Shown here one piece after another: positions 1 to 10,205 of a stretch of DNA of 64,000 bases. Numbering within the stretch: position 1 is the first letter of the stretch; every line of letters starts with the position of its first letter. The notes beneath the pieces were generated by a model. The model was not told the DNA's origin. It did no database searches and saw nothing but the letters and a program-made list of their open reading frames with translations. Origin of the DNA: Symbiodinium natans (taxonomy: Eukaryota; Sar; Dinophyceae; Suessiales; Symbiodiniaceae); contig CAJNDS010000001.1 in the NCBI GenBank assembly GCA_905221605.1, forward strand, positions 366,025 to 430,024, written 5' to 3'. A program made the translations under genes and the position numbers.

Positions 1-50
1 GAAGGTTTGAAAATCACAAGTCGCACGGTGGTTCCGCTGGTACTTTGCAG

Positions 51-1405
51 AAAGGCATTCCATAGGTCTAGCCGAATCATTTGACGTACAAGCGAGTTCC
101 ACGCGCGCCCTTCCTGCCGGAGTCGAACCCTTCCAATGCGTTCGGTTGCGACAGGTAACCTGGGACAGCAGGTCATACAAATCCATACACCCACAGGGTC
201 CTACGTACCTATACGGGGACACTTACCCAAACCAGGATAGTAATTCCTATAATAGAAACCCTATGGACCCTTTGGGACATGATACTAATATAAACAACCA
301 TGGACGTCACACGTGTGTGGATGCCCTAGCATCTTTTACTGAGTCAAGAAGGGAACTGGAGTCTGAAGCAGCTCATGACAGAAGGGTCTTGGCAATACAA
401 TGCACCGCGAAGCTTCACGCACGTCTCTCTGCCAGCACTGCACCTTCCCAATGTGTTGGTCGTACCTGGCTACTTCCGTATCACAGCGGCGGACACCTAC
501 TCAATGCTTACAGAAAGCATGCCCGCTAATGCTGCAACGGGCTGCGGTGGGCATGCTTTCTGCAAAATTATGCGGTGTGTCCTTTCGAGTTGGTACCTTT
601 TCGAATCTGTTAAGGCGCGGAGCGTCTTGATCCTGAGAGAAGCTGGAAGCACTCGAAAGGCCGGCCTTGCGGCATTTCGGGCATCCAGGCTGACCACTAG
701 GCAAGGTAGGGCTCAGAAGCAGGACACACTTTCCAGCGTCTTGCGTTGTATAGAAGTGTCGTAGTTGTTGAACTGAACTCCTCAGTAGACGCCTTGCTCG
801 CATGTTCGTGGTCAAAAAGACTGGAGGCCTGGAGAAGCCCTGCTTTCCAATGCAAAGTATGGGCGTCGCAGGCTGACTTGTGCTTGGCCGCATGGCCCTT
901 TACTATGACCACATGGGGGGGTTGTTCTTGATGAGGTCCCCTTTCAATCCCTTTTGGGGGTTCACAGAAGTCACCTTCAAGGAGGCCCTGGATAGAACAA
1001 CCCACCAGATGTCGATGGCATCGACCTGCGATGGCAACTCGCAGTCTGAAATGACTACGACTATGACCAGCCTATGGTAAGGGGAAGCGTTCGGAAGCGA
1101 CTCCACTGGGAACAAGACTGCTGACGTGAGAAAAAAACTGCTGAAGCTGTGAGGATTGGCACGCGGTCACTGATCCGCACCAGAGCGCTCAACCCTAAAC
1201 GGCCCTAAACCCTAAACCCTAAACCCGAAACCCTAAACCCTAAACCCTAAACCCTAGCTTCAGAACAAGGCCTACTTAAGCTCCAAGCACGCGGCCTTCA
1301 CTCGGAGAGGACGTCTACCGGCTCCAGACTGATGACTTCGATGAGCCGGAGGCTCTGGAGGCGGTATCCTTAGCGCTTTTGCCGGATTTTTACAAACTTC
1401 TGTAG
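51..1405 (+). CDS. 3' exons of an unidentified gene (partial)
   Basis: I see three stretches that behave like exons. 51-152 lies between TTTGCAG and GTAACC and is open in one frame (begins RHSIGLAESFDVQ). About 981-1075 begins after CTTCAAG and ends before GTAAGG (reads EALDRTTHQMSMAS). About 1290-1405 reads EDVYRLQTDDFDEPEALEAV and ends in the stop TAG at 1403-1405, directly followed by a telomere-type array. The acidic terminal exon is the most protein-like. Phases between the three were not proven and other exons may lie between them. An open frame at 375-764 with an ATG could be another exon or chance. No family is recognised. The gene would begin left of the window. Confidence 0.35.
188..280. 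repeat. Inverted-repeat element, family G
   Basis: Left end CCCACAGGGTCCTACGTACC and right end CTATGGACCCTTTGGG form imperfect terminal inverted repeats around an AT-richer core containing GGGGACACTTACCCAAACCA. A second copy at 9636-9752 shares the core almost word for word. No coding capacity; a MITE-like element. Confidence 0.6.
1196..1255. repeat. Interstitial telomere-type array (CCCTAAA)
   Basis: About seven CCCTAAA units with one CCCGAAA variant, between candidate exons of the first gene, so probably intronic. Confidence 0.85.
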
Positions 1406-1490
1406 GGTTTAGGGTTTCGGGTTTAGGGTTTAGGGTTTAGGGTTTAGGGTCTAGGGTCTAGGGTCTAGGGTCTAGGGTCTAGGGTTTAGA
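1406..1490. repeat. Interstitial telomere-type array (TTTAGGG, then TCTAGGG)
   Basis: TTTAGGG units followed by a homogeneous block of TCTAGGG variants. It abuts the stop codon at 1405. The shift from one pure variant to another suggests local amplification. Confidence 0.85.
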
Positions 1491-2208
1491 ATTATTTCGA
1501 CCTCGAAAATGACCATCTCAAAAGGAAAGATGAATAAATTGATGAATCTTTGCAAATCGATGCATGCCCCGAGCAAAGGCTGGGCTGTATGTAAATCGGG
1601 TAAAAAGTTTAAAAGGTTCATGCCAAATATCTGTATATGGAGCGTTCCGAAATTATGGGTGCCTTATTGGGGTCCTTTTTACAAGGGTATCCTACGATTT
1701 GGGCTTGTTTAGGGGTTCCTTATCATCGTAAAGCCCCATACATGAAGATGTACGCAATGGCTTATTTATGGAAATGAGAAAGTCGAACTAAAGGCTACTG
1801 TACCAGAAATATGCTACGTGGGTGGTATTTGCTGTAAGCAAAACAGGCCGTCACATTGAACAATTAAAAGCAGCAACTGCTTAGCTTGCACGCCAGGTAA
1901 CCATAACATGAGATAATGTTTTGCACTATAACTAGATACTGCAGCTTTTTTGTATAATGCCAGTATGTGTAAGGGCACGTGTTTTGCAAGATTTTTGTTT
2001 CCAACAAGTTCATTCTATGGAAATATAGTTATATAAACGTATATGCACAGGCTCAGCAACTCATGTACAAAAGGGATATCACTACAAAAACCAGATGATG
2101 ACGATTCGGATGACGAAATCGGATGGCTGGTATGGTAGTTTGCGCGCGCAGGTATGCCTAGGTCTTCATCACTTGTCTCTTTAAGCTTGGATCGGCACAC
2201 GTGTGCAG
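1491..2208. other. Spacer without a supported gene
   Basis: AT-rich sequence. The short open frames on both strands have neither splice context nor protein-like composition. It probably holds the 3' flank of the first gene and unresolved 5' parts of the next. Confidence 0.4.
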
Positions 2209-2681
2209 GTCTTCTACGATGACGGAAAGGGTAGCACCGTGCGAGAGGTGCAGGGAATAAGAGCTGCGCATCTCCTCAACGCAAAACCCTAAACCCTAAA
2301 TTCCCAAAGCTCAAAGAACCCTAAACCCCCAAAAGACCCGAAAGCCCTACAACACTGAACCCCTAAACCCCAACCCCTACACTGCCCTAAGTCCACGAGA
2401 GCAGCGGCCATGCTTCAGGGAACCAACACACACATTCCTGCCAGATTGTGTTCATCGACCCTATCTACGCAGAACGCCGCCCTCGCATCTGCGTCTCCAT
2501 TGATGGCATACAGGCATCTCAGCTTGAAAACACAAGGAGCGTGTGCCACCAAGGGTTTAGGGTTTGGGGGTTTGGGGTTTATAGGGTTCAGGTCAGCAGC
2601 GATCTGCTTGAACGGCAGGCGATGCACAACACCATTTCCTGCCTCACCCGCAAGGCCGCACAAAGGGCAAAATTCTTCTGA
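2209..2681 (+). CDS. C-terminal three exons of an unidentified gene
   Basis: Three phase-0 exons join without a frame break. 2209-2280 (begins VFYDDGKGSTVREVQG) follows GTGTGCAG and ends before a GC donor. 2445-2540 (begins IVFIDPIYAERRPRI) follows CTGCCAG and ends before GTGTGCC. 2592-2681 (begins VSSDLLERQAMHN) follows GGTTCAG and ends in TGA. Together they give an 85-residue C terminus. The second intron contains TTTAGGG-like sequence. The start lies upstream and was not found. No family recognised; the chain is mixed alpha/beta in appearance with a basic tail. Confidence comes from the joint phase match and the GC/GT-AG borders. Confidence 0.55.
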
Positions 2682-2757
2682 AAAGCGAACGCATTAGTGT
2701 GGATTAATGTGTTCATATTCGAGGGTCAGAAGATGTCGAACGAATGCGACCAGAATC

Positions 2758-2861
2758 CTACTAGTTGCTTAAGAACCCCAAAAAATATAATATTCCTCCT
2801 TATTAAGGGTAACATGGGGATTATTATTGTTTACTCTTTTGGGGTTCTTAAGCAAATAGTA
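2758..2861. repeat. Inverted-repeat element, family E
   Basis: Ends CTAGTTGCTTAAGAACCCCA and TGGGGTTCTTAAGCAAATAG form long terminal inverted repeats. A second copy lies in an intron of the RECQL4-type gene at 12490-12613. Confidence 0.75.
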
Positions 2862-2989
2862 CAATCCCGAATCCTCCGACAGAGCCAGATGGGAGCGCCA
2901 AGTCAGCACATGCACCCAGGTCGGCAGTTTGTTCTGTGCCAATGTGAAGTGCATCTGTGCAACTAAAGACTTTTCTGCTGGGACCCCTC

Positions 2990-3325
2990 AGCCCTAAACC
3001 CTAAACCCTAAATTCCTAAACCCTAAACCCTAAATTCCTAAACCCTAAACCCTAAACCCTAAACCCTAAACCCTAAACCCTGTTTTTTTTGGGGTGTGCA
3101 GGTCGACAATCTTGTTGCGACATTGTCGAAGTGCCGGTCTGCGTGCAACTGGCGCGGTTTCAGCTTGCGGGCCCCCCTTATCATGCAATCTGTGGGTTTA
3201 GGGTTTAGGGTTCAGGGTTTCAGGTTTTTAGGGTTTAGGGTTCAGGGTTTTAGGTTTTTAGGCCTTAGGGTTTAGGGTTTGGGGTTTGGGGTTTGGGGTC
3301 TAATTAGGGTTTAGGGTTTGGCAGG
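2990..3325. repeat. Telomere-type cluster in both orientations
   Basis: CCCTAAA units with TTCCTAAA variants at 2993-3080, then TTTAGGG, TTCAGGG and TTTGGGG variants at 3193-3325. The opposite orientations around 100 bp of unique sequence could fold back on each other. Confidence 0.8.
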
Positions 3326-3560
3326 TGTATACACTCACCAATATTAAAAGGAACCTTATATACACTCACCAATAACAGTAATATAAACCCTGTTTCACAT
3401 ATGCATGCGCACGTGCATGTAGGGGCCGCTCCCAAGCTAGGGGTGAAGAGGGTGGGTGGGGCCAGGGGGGGGTGGATGTAAAGCTTTCTTACAACTCACC
3501 TGAAACCGCCTTGAACCCTACTAAAACCAACTGGGAGCCTGCCCAAAGCCTTACCCATTC

Positions 3561-3662
3561 ATGGTCAAACAAGAGTTCGCGGAACATCTTTGTTCTGTGC
3601 TCAAGGAGGATGTGGATCTCGATTTGGGTGAACATGGTGTAAAGACTGAGTTAGAACATTAA
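3561..3662 (+). CDS. Candidate terminal exon, unidentified gene
   Basis: An open stretch reads MVKQEFAEHLCSVLKEDVDL and continues to a TAA at 3660-3662. The frame is also open for about 45 bases upstream, so the ATG may be internal to an exon. The composition (acidic, helix-forming) looks like real protein. No partner exon or family was established. Confidence 0.3.
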   Translation: MVKQEFAEHLCSVLKEDVDLDLGEHGVKTELEH

Positions 3663-3956
3663 CTTGGCTTGCAAGCCTGTCATGTAGAATGATGTTCTTG
3701 CATCGAACTTTAGCCGGGACGAGCTTTAATTGAAATGCAGACCTGGTCACATCAATTTGATGGCATAATCTTAATGAGGCAGCCGAAATTTAGAAAAGAG
3801 AAGGTAGATCAAGGGGGTTGGTCATACATACATTCATGCGGGTGTTTCTCCAATTACATATTCTACCTTCTTTGGGTCCCCTATACAGTCCGGCACCCTT
3901 GAAAATAGGGATCCCACAAGGAACCCTAGCTAAGAGAACTCCCCATTGGCTGGCAG

Positions 3957-4002
3957 GTACTACAAAGAGCTGACCACGCTCAAGGAGCAGCTGTATCAGC
4001 AG
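3957..4002 (+). CDS. Candidate coiled-coil exon
   Basis: Between GGCAG and GTTCGCC one frame reads YYKELTTLKEQLYQQ, a heptad-like helical segment. The intron that follows begins with a CCCTAAA array. The gene it belongs to is not resolved. Confidence 0.35.
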
Positions 4003-4186
4003 GTTCGCCTAAACCCTAAACCCTAAACCCTAAAAACCCTAAGTCCTACGCCCAGAATTGAGAGCTCCTTGTGCCAGGTCCTTGCAACCCAAGAACCCTT
4101 TTTTTGTTTTTGCTCGAAGGCGTTTGTAGGCGCCAGTTCGGTAGAGAACGTCGGGGCTTTTCACATGTGTTCTATTGGGTTGTATT

Positions 4187-4295
4187 TTGGGATGTTCCCC
4201 CTGATACCAACAGTCCTCATTAAGGATGAAAAGAAGAGGGGGGGGGGTACTATAATCCCGATTGAGGGCTGTTAGTACAAGGGGGAACATCCCAA
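4187..4295. repeat. Inverted-repeat element, family B
   Basis: Begins TTGGGATGTTCCCCCTGATA and ends GGGGGAACATCCCAA. Near-palindromic with a G-rich centre. Other copies lie at 10471, 16278, 41427, 44250 and 51219. Confidence 0.8.
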
Positions 4296-4559
4296 ATGAT
4301 ATTGTATGACTGTATTGGATGAGACTAGATGGTCATGAACTATGAGTTTATCTGATATATCTTCTATGATATTGCTAGCGAAGCACACCGCGAAGCTCTC
4401 ATTTCATGTGTTGGCTTTCGGTGCATTGTTGGTGCATGTCAGGGCACATGCCTGGCATGGAGCGCGACATTAGGTTACACCGAGAATGCTTAAGCCCTCG
4501 ATGCTTCTGGGGTAGGTTTGGGGGCTCTACAAAATTTGAAATTTTGTGGCTTCATAAAG

Positions 4560-5900
4560 ATTATATAGGGGATTAAGGGTATTTAGAAAATAAAACCCTA
4601 AACTCTAAACCATAAACCCTAAGCCCTGAACATATGTTCAAACCTTCCCCGGACCTTCCCCTGTCTTACGCACTTTCTAGTGCCTCGGCATTGTGTGGGC
4701 TGTCAGGGCGGATCGGCGCTTGGCTCTGCTTGCGACCCTCAAGCCCCAAACCCTAAAGGTTTCGGGTTTCGGGTTTCGGGTTTGGTGTTTAGGGTTTAGG
4801 GTTTGGGGTTTAGGCTTTAGGGTTTAGGGTTTTGGGTTTAGGGTCTGAGAGCTTGGCAGGCCATAGCCAGGAAAGATGGACGAAAGCACTCGAACCACGT
4901 CCGCAAGGGGTTCTCGGCTCATGCCGCAGGAATTGGGGCCAGTGGAATTTCTCAGAGATGACATCGTATGGGCGTGGGGTTGAGAGGGTTTAGGAACTAG
5001 CTTCGAGGGACTAGGGCTGCGGTGAGAGGCTGTGAGGTCACCTGCAGCAACTATATCAGTGGTGACGCGCTGGCAAAGGCAATCCTGGTTCCCCTGCAGA
5101 GATGGCCCTAAACCCTAAAGGCTGTGGATTTAGGCTTAGAATAAGTTCCAGCAACCCTCACATCAGACTCGGACCCACGATTAGAGTCTCCAATGTGCTG
5201 AGTCTGTAAGTCCCCTGGATCAAAGACCACTACGGCGCATAAATGCCATGGACCCGTAGAAACCATCCGCCCAAAAGTAGGAATCCGAACTATCATAGTA
5301 ATCACAGAACGAAAACCCGAGACCCGAAATCCGAAACCTAAACCCTAATCCCTAAACCCTGAACCCTGAACCCTGAACCCTGAACCCTGAACCCTGAACC
5401 CTGAACCCTGAACCCTGACCAGAAGATCCGCACATCTGCACAGCAAAGGATTGATGCGACTGTGCTCTTTGCCTGCGCCTCGAGGGGTTGGGGGGGGGGG
5501 GGGAGATTCCTCTTGTCCCGTTGCACGGTTGAGGGCGTTTAGGGTTTAGGGTCTGATTCAGGGTTCAGGGTTCAGGGCTCAGGGTTTAGGGTGCAATGTA
5601 GGGTTTGGGGTGTTAGGCTTTCGGGAGACGGGGGGAAGTAGGGCATCTACACGTGCATGAAGAGGGAATACCCTAAACCATAAACCCTAAACTCCTAAAC
5701 CCTAAACCCTAAACTCCTAAACCCTAAACCCTAAGCCCTAAACCCTAGGCCCTAAACCCTAAACCCTAAACCCTAAGCCCTGGACACCCGTTCGTTCTTG
5801 CGTACCTTCTGATTGGCCGCATATCCTGTAGCCTCAGCACATCATCGGCCAAGGACCCATCGGCGTTTCAAAGTGCAAGCCTCAGATGTTGACTGGAGGG
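4560..5900. other. Telomere-type repeats with several weak exon candidates
   Basis: Arrays at 4594-4630, 4744-4850, 5335-5420 (mostly CCCTGAA) and 5671-5780. Between them are short open stretches with plausible borders on the + strand: about 4864-4963 (AIARKDGRKHSNHVRK, then a stop), about 5039-5110 (VTCSNYISGDALAK) and about 5418-5491 (KIRTSAQQRIDATVLF). I cannot chain them with certainty. Confidence 0.3.
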
Positions 5901-5922
5901 GGCAGGGGGGGGGGGTTGAGGG

Positions 5923-6440
5923 ATGAAGCCACTGAAGCCACAAGGCCAGACGTCCCAGGAGGTGGAGATGGAGGCGGCGCGCCTAAAAGTGTGAGTCTCC
6001 CCCCGCGTGCGGAGTGATGGCGCGTGATCCACAAACACTATCACTAACTCGAGTTCATGATCATTCATGCGCAATTGCGCACTTCGCCGAGTTTGGTTCG
6101 ATCAAGCGCGCGCAGTCTGTCCAAGATGGCCCCGATGCCAGGTCAAGCAACGCACGGAGAAGCTCACAAAGAAGCCCACAGCTCAGCCATGGGTCGACCA
6201 AATTCAGGAAATTCTGGCTGGCTCTTAGTAGGGGATGAGGGAAGTCGGGCCCCCCTTTTTAATCTCTTTAAGGGTATATACAGGGCCCTCATTCCCTCAT
6301 TTTTTCTGCTAAGAACCAGGGGGAATTTAATAAGTTGTGACAACCCTTGCTTTTGTGACCAGCATGTGGTCTCCTGGGAACGCATGCGAAGCTCGGACAA
6401 ACTGATGCAGAGCGCTGTGGCCGTGCCTTTGAGCCTTTGA
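5923..6440 (+). CDS. Small three-exon gene or gene 3' end, unidentified
   Basis: Three phase-0 exons fit together. 5923-5988 begins with an ATG (MKPLKPQGQTSQEVEMEA) and ends at GTGTGAG. 6142-6216 follows ATGCCAG (VKQRTEKLTKKPTAQPWVDQ) and ends at GC. 6363-6440 follows GTGACCAG (HVVSWERMRSSDKLM) and ends in TGA. The joined product is 72 residues, basic and helical. The ATG could be internal if earlier exons exist. The second intron is built on a family F element whose left end overlaps the donor. No family is recognised. Confidence 0.42.
6215..6320. repeat. Inverted-repeat element, family F, at an intron donor
   Basis: CTGGCTCTTAGTAGGGGATG at the left and TCTGCTAAGAACCAGG at the right are inverted repeats. 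The proposed GC donor at 6217 is inside the left end. Relatives lie at 10133-10205 and 38985-39081. Confidence 0.6.
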
Positions 6441-6493
6441 GCACCACATACTCGGATCTCAAATAGGCTATACTATAAGAGGGCCCTCTTACA

Positions 6494-6566
6494 CCCGAAA
6501 CCCTAAACCCTAAACCCTAAACCCTAAACCCTAAACCCTAAACCCTAAACCCTAAACCCTAAACCC
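6494..6566. repeat. Interstitial CCCTAAA array
   Basis: About ten perfect CCCTAAA units. An opposite-orientation array follows 140 bp downstream. Confidence 0.9.
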
Positions 6567-6703
6567 AAAAGAAAGACCATACCGTAGAGAACTGGCCCCA
6601 TGTGATACCTGGGCAGGTGTGCTACAAGCTTTGAAACAAAGCTCGTGATTTCGCCAGCCACTAAGGCTGACGGAGGCCCAGGTGGAAAACCTGAGGCCTG
6701 TAT

Positions 6704-6775
6704 AGGGTTTAGGGTTTAGGGTTTAGGGTTTAGGGTTTAGGGTTTAGGGTTTAGGGTTTAGGGTTTAGGGTTTAA
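6704..6775. repeat. Interstitial TTTAGGG array
   Basis: About ten perfect TTTAGGG units, inverted relative to the array at 6494-6566. Confidence 0.9.
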
Positions 6776-8159
6776 CGTCATACAGTGTATGGGCTTGCAG
6801 AGTTTGCTGCTACAGCAATCTGAGATGCTCTTTGGACCCGCTGCATGTTACTTGTTTGCCAAGAGAGCTGCTTAACTGCTACTCCTTGTCACCTAGGTCT
6901 GTCACAAATCTTGGGAGACTCCGCGTGGGAGTATATTCCCACCCTGAGGACTCCACGTAGCGATCAGACCTGTGAGATGTGAAATAGGTGAGTCTGGGTA
7001 TGTCTGGGTCATCTCCCCCAAGTTTCTTGGTTTTGTGTTTTTGGCAACCCGGGGGAGGTTGCCCACAGCGTTGGGAGTCTTCCCACTGATCTGAGACCAG
7101 CTATGAAGGGGGTGGTAGAACATTGCCATTGGTTACCTCATTCCCTCAACCCCCTGCTAAGAGTGGAAGCACAAATTTTGACCATGCCGCTTTCTCAATG
7201 GCTCGCGGTTCGATCAGCGAACGCTACCCTCTCGGCAGCTCCACTAGCAACTCTCGCAAGCTTAAAGGGTCCGTGTGCTTACATAGTATGTACTTGGGCC
7301 TCAGATAGCTTCAAGACTGGGCAGGATGCTTCCCAAAAGCTCCATGTGGGTGAGTATGTACTGGTTCCTTACAGGGGTTCCTCTATCATCGCTTTACGGC
7401 CCAACTATATACCATATAGGCACATGGACCCTTAGGAAAACCTACCCTACGTCAAGCAAATTCTTCATGCTCGAAGGCTGAAGAAGCGGATTGCCATCTT
7501 GACTATCGAAGTCACGCAGCTCGAGACCCTTGGATGCAGCAACAAGAGAAGCCGTGCCTGCGTTGTAATGCATAGTTGGTGTATCCTGTTGTGTACCCCG
7601 GAGGCCCAGAGGAGCTTGTTTCTGCGCGTGCTGTTCTTCGTGTGGTCTGCAATCTGGATGCTTGCTCGACGTGAACCACAGGAAGAACAGTCACTCATGC
7701 TTAAAGGTTGACTTCTCATGACAAGCTGTATATCAACTGCAGGTGAAATGGCCACAGTCATTAGTTCATGCCGATGAAGTATAGACAGCTGTAGCTGCAC
7801 GAGCGCTCCTTGTCTGACAATGTCACATCGTATCTAAAGGAAGTCCCACGTAGCTTGCACAGTCGAAGCCATGGCGAAGCGGGGGTCATCTCCACATCGG
7901 CCTCCGAAAGTCTCGAAGAAACCGAAGATGGCGAAGGACTCGATGCCCCATCGGGCGGCCTTAATCGGGTCGGAGGGAGTTATCGCGGCCTGTAGATTTG
8001 TAGATCTACACCCCTTGAGGTGTGTCTGCACAGATGTCGAGGGCAGTTCTGTGCGCCCCCGGAAGCCCGGAATCATTCACTTTCCAACTTTCCATAAGCC
8101 GTGCTCCTGGTGCACTGTCTCAGCAAGGCATCGGCGATGTCAGGGGTTGTCAGTACGTT
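6776..8159 (+). other. Candidate exons, gene not resolved
   Basis: Several + strand stretches look coding: about 7169-7272 (STNFDHAAFSMARGSISERY, Ser-rich), about 7457-7549 (LHARRLKKRIAILTIEVTQL, helical) and 7871 onward, where an ATG in the context GCCATGG opens a basic Pro/Lys-rich frame (MAKRGSSPHRPPKVSKKPKM). About 8246-8320 another Ala/Lys-rich stretch (PSPKKAAKTSKAEVAGG) ends before GTGAGG. The last two could be an N terminus of one gene. Joins and function are unknown. Confidence 0.25.
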
Positions 8160-8236
8160 CAGGGTTTAGGGTTTAGGGTTTAGGGTTTAGGGTTTAGGGT
8201 TTAGGGTTTAGGGTTTAGGGTTTAGGGTTTAGGGTT
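8160..8236. repeat. Interstitial TTTAGGG array
   Basis: About eleven perfect TTTAGGG units between two candidate basic exons. Confidence 0.9.
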
Positions 8237-8403
8237 GTGCTGGCAGGCGAAGGCCGAGCCACGAGCCGCAACCCCCAGCCCGAAGAAAGCGGCGAAGACA
8301 TCGAAGGCCGAGGTGGCAGGAGGTGAGGGCAGCTTAGCCTGGAGCCCAGAGATCATGGCTGAAGTGCTGGTATCACCTTAGGGGGCTGGGTAGTGCACCT
8401 CAA

Positions 8404-8466
8404 CCTTGTTGGTTATATATATATATATATTCTATATATATATATGCTATATATATATATGTGTAT
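8404..8466. repeat. AT dinucleotide tract
   Basis: Three ATATAT runs separated by CT or GCT; self-complementary microsatellite. Confidence 0.85.
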
Positions 8467-8630
8467 ATAGGTATATCCTCCTCTTACAGAAAGAAGGTAA
8501 ACCCTTTTTTGGGGCTGGGGCAATTCAGCCCCGTAGTCGCTGTGCGCATTGAGCTGAGGCCTTGCACGTCAGTGTTTAGATCGCCCAGGATCTTGCGGGC
8601 CTCAAGAATTAGGATAGGATCGTGGGGTCG

Positions 8631-8686
8631 TTTAGGGTTTAGGGTTTAGGGTTTAGGGTTTAGGGTTTAGGGTTTAGGGTTTAGGG
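8631..8686. repeat. Interstitial TTTAGGG array
   Basis: Eight perfect units, immediately left of a degenerate family A element. Confidence 0.9.
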
Positions 8687-8695
8687 ATGGCACTT

Positions 8696-8806
8696 TGTAA
8701 CTAATTATGACTGTACTTATAACCCACTTAGAAGCCCCTTAAGTGCCCCAATATGGTTATAAGTACACAGTTATAGGTACAGCTATTAAGTACCATTAGA
8801 AATTAT
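8696..8806. repeat. Family A element, terminal repeats decayed
   Basis: The core (TAATTATGACTGTACTTATA, then CCCCTTAAGTGCCCCAATAT) matches the cores at 9763-9902 and 23877-24107, but the CTTGGAGGTTCATGG ends are missing or diverged. Confidence 0.6.
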
Positions 8807-8863
8807 TCCGACCTCTATATCAACCACGTTCAAGCACCCTGCCCAGTCTTGAAACTGTCTGAG

Positions 8864-9640
8864 GTCCCCTTTGGTGCCAACTTTGTCCGCCAGGAGGGTG
8901 AAGTCGTTGAAGATGGCATGCTTCTCCACTACAGCCAACATGCCTCAATGTTTAGTGTTTAGTATTGCTCGCATTTGTTGTTTGCATGCTGTTTGCAGGA
9001 CCTTCGGAGAGGCAAAGGCGGTGCAAGCAGCCCGCTCGAACTGTCTGCATGACTGCTGCCGCTACAGATGTTCGCTGATGGCTGTAACAATATCTATCAG
9101 TTGAAGTACTCAGTAGAAGCTTTACAGTGGTTGGACCTCTTTATCTATGCTTTTTTAGATATGGCTTGTTTGATTATGTGCATTGTCAGCTACATGCCGC
9201 TCAACCGTGCCTCTTGTAAGGCAAACGTGGCACACAGAACTCCCGCCGGCTGAACCAGATGTACGGCAAAGATGGCAGGCTGGGTTGGCACTGGGGTCGG
9301 AAGAATTGCTAACAGAACTTCCTTATGGCCCCCTACGTAATTATGCCGATCATAGCCCCCCAAAACCATATTCTAATTATTAAGGGCCCCTATATTCTTG
9401 CATCTGAGCCCTGTGAAGGCTGAAGTCCAAATATGCACCTTGGGAGCCCAGTGGTACCCTTTTCCCTTTTTTTGTGTTCTGGTTCCCTTATAAAGTTATT
9501 ATAATATGGTTACTGGGCTACTAAGGCACGCGCGCCTCAGCCCCTGACGACGATCCCGGTGACGCGGCGCCAAGAGAAGGCTGGCAGACTACGTCCAGCA
9601 TCGTCTGGCGCACTCCTCAGTACTCAACGCCTACCCAAAG
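8864..9640 (+). CDS. Candidate exon series, unidentified gene
   Basis: Four stretches with splice-like borders: 8864-8938 after CTGAG (VPFGANFVRQEGEVVEDGML), 8999 onward after TTTGCAG (two frames possible), about 9239-9284 after CACACAG (NSRRLNQMYGKDGRL), and 9536 onward, which starts exactly at the end of a family D element (ACTAAG then GCACGCG; reads APDDDPGDAAPREGWQ). The strand agrees with all neighbours. Phases were not fully reconciled, and the last exon may belong to the RECQL4-type gene downstream. Function unknown. Confidence 0.33.
9440..9535. repeat. Inverted-repeat element, family D (introner-like)
   Basis: Starts CTTGGGAGCCCAGTGGTACC and ends GGTTACTGGGCTACTAAG. The last AG serves as the likely acceptor for the exon at 9536. 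Related copies: 12681-12900, 16712-16823, 24648-24745, 41860-41961. Confidence 0.7.
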
Positions 9641-9752
9641 GGCTACCCAAAGGGTCCTAAGTACCTATATGGGGGACACTTACCCAAACCAGAATAGTAA
9701 TTCCTATTATATAAACTTTCTGCTACGTAGGTACTTAGGACCCTTCGGGCTA
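9636..9752. repeat. Inverted-repeat element, family G
   Basis: CCCAAAGGGTCCTAAGTACC at the left is mirrored by GGTACTTAGGACCCTTCGGG at the right. The left end also carries a short tandem duplication of CTACCCAAAGGG. Confidence 0.75.
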
Positions 9753-9762
9753 CTGGACTCTG

Positions 9763-9902
9763 CTTGGAGGTTCATGGTACTTATTAACCAATTAGAACTG
9801 TACTTATCACCCACTTATGAGCCCCTTAAGTGCCCTAATATGATTATGAGTACAGTTGTAATTACAGTTATAATTAGTTACTGCGTACCATGAACCTCCA
9901 AG
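9763..9902. repeat. Inverted-repeat element, family A
   Basis: Perfect 16-base ends CTTGGAGGTTCATGGT and ACCATGAACCTCCAAG enclose an AT-rich 108-bp core. No coding capacity. Other copies: 10911-11010, 23877-24107, partial at 17585-17640. Confidence 0.85.
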
Positions 9903-9936
9903 TACACCCTAAACCCTAAACCCTAAACCCTAAAGT

Positions 9937-10038
9937 GTGAGCAGGCGGTGCGCCACCAGCATCAGCAAGTCGACGCGCTGCGGCGCAGCTCGATGTTGAA
10001 GATCTCCTCCAAACGGGAGCGGAGGCTGGCAAAGGGTT
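9937..10038 (+). CDS. Candidate helical exon
   Basis: Follows a CCCTAAA array ending in AAAG. One frame reads CEQAVRHQHQQVDALRRSSM and stays open to about 10038, where TTTAGGG variants begin. Composition (Gln/Arg/Leu) fits a coiled coil. It may be an upstream exon of the RECQL4-type gene, but nothing proves this. Confidence 0.33.
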
Positions 10039-10132
10039 CAGGGTTTAGGGCTTTAGGGCTTGAGGGTTTAGGGTCTAGGGTCTAGGGTTTAGGGTTTAGG
10101 GTTTGGGTTTAAGCCTGTGGCTTACTGTTGGC

Positions 10133-10205
10133 TAGTAGGGAATGGGGGAATGAGGTACCCTATATAATCCCTTAAAGGGTATATATAGGGCCCGAATTCT
10201 CTCAT
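10133..10205. repeat. Degenerate family F element
   Basis: AGTAGGGAATGGGGGAATGA on the left and CCCGAATTCTCTCATT on the right recall the copy at 38985-39081. Confidence 0.5.

Noticed and set aside
375-764. 129-residue open frame with ATG
   Set aside because: The second half has odd composition, overlapping frames on both strands are equally long, and no splice or family support was found; at most part of it is an exon.
8140-8240. GFRV/GFRVQG-type peptide endings throughout the window
   Set aside because: They are translations of TTTAGGG units at frame ends, not conserved C termini.
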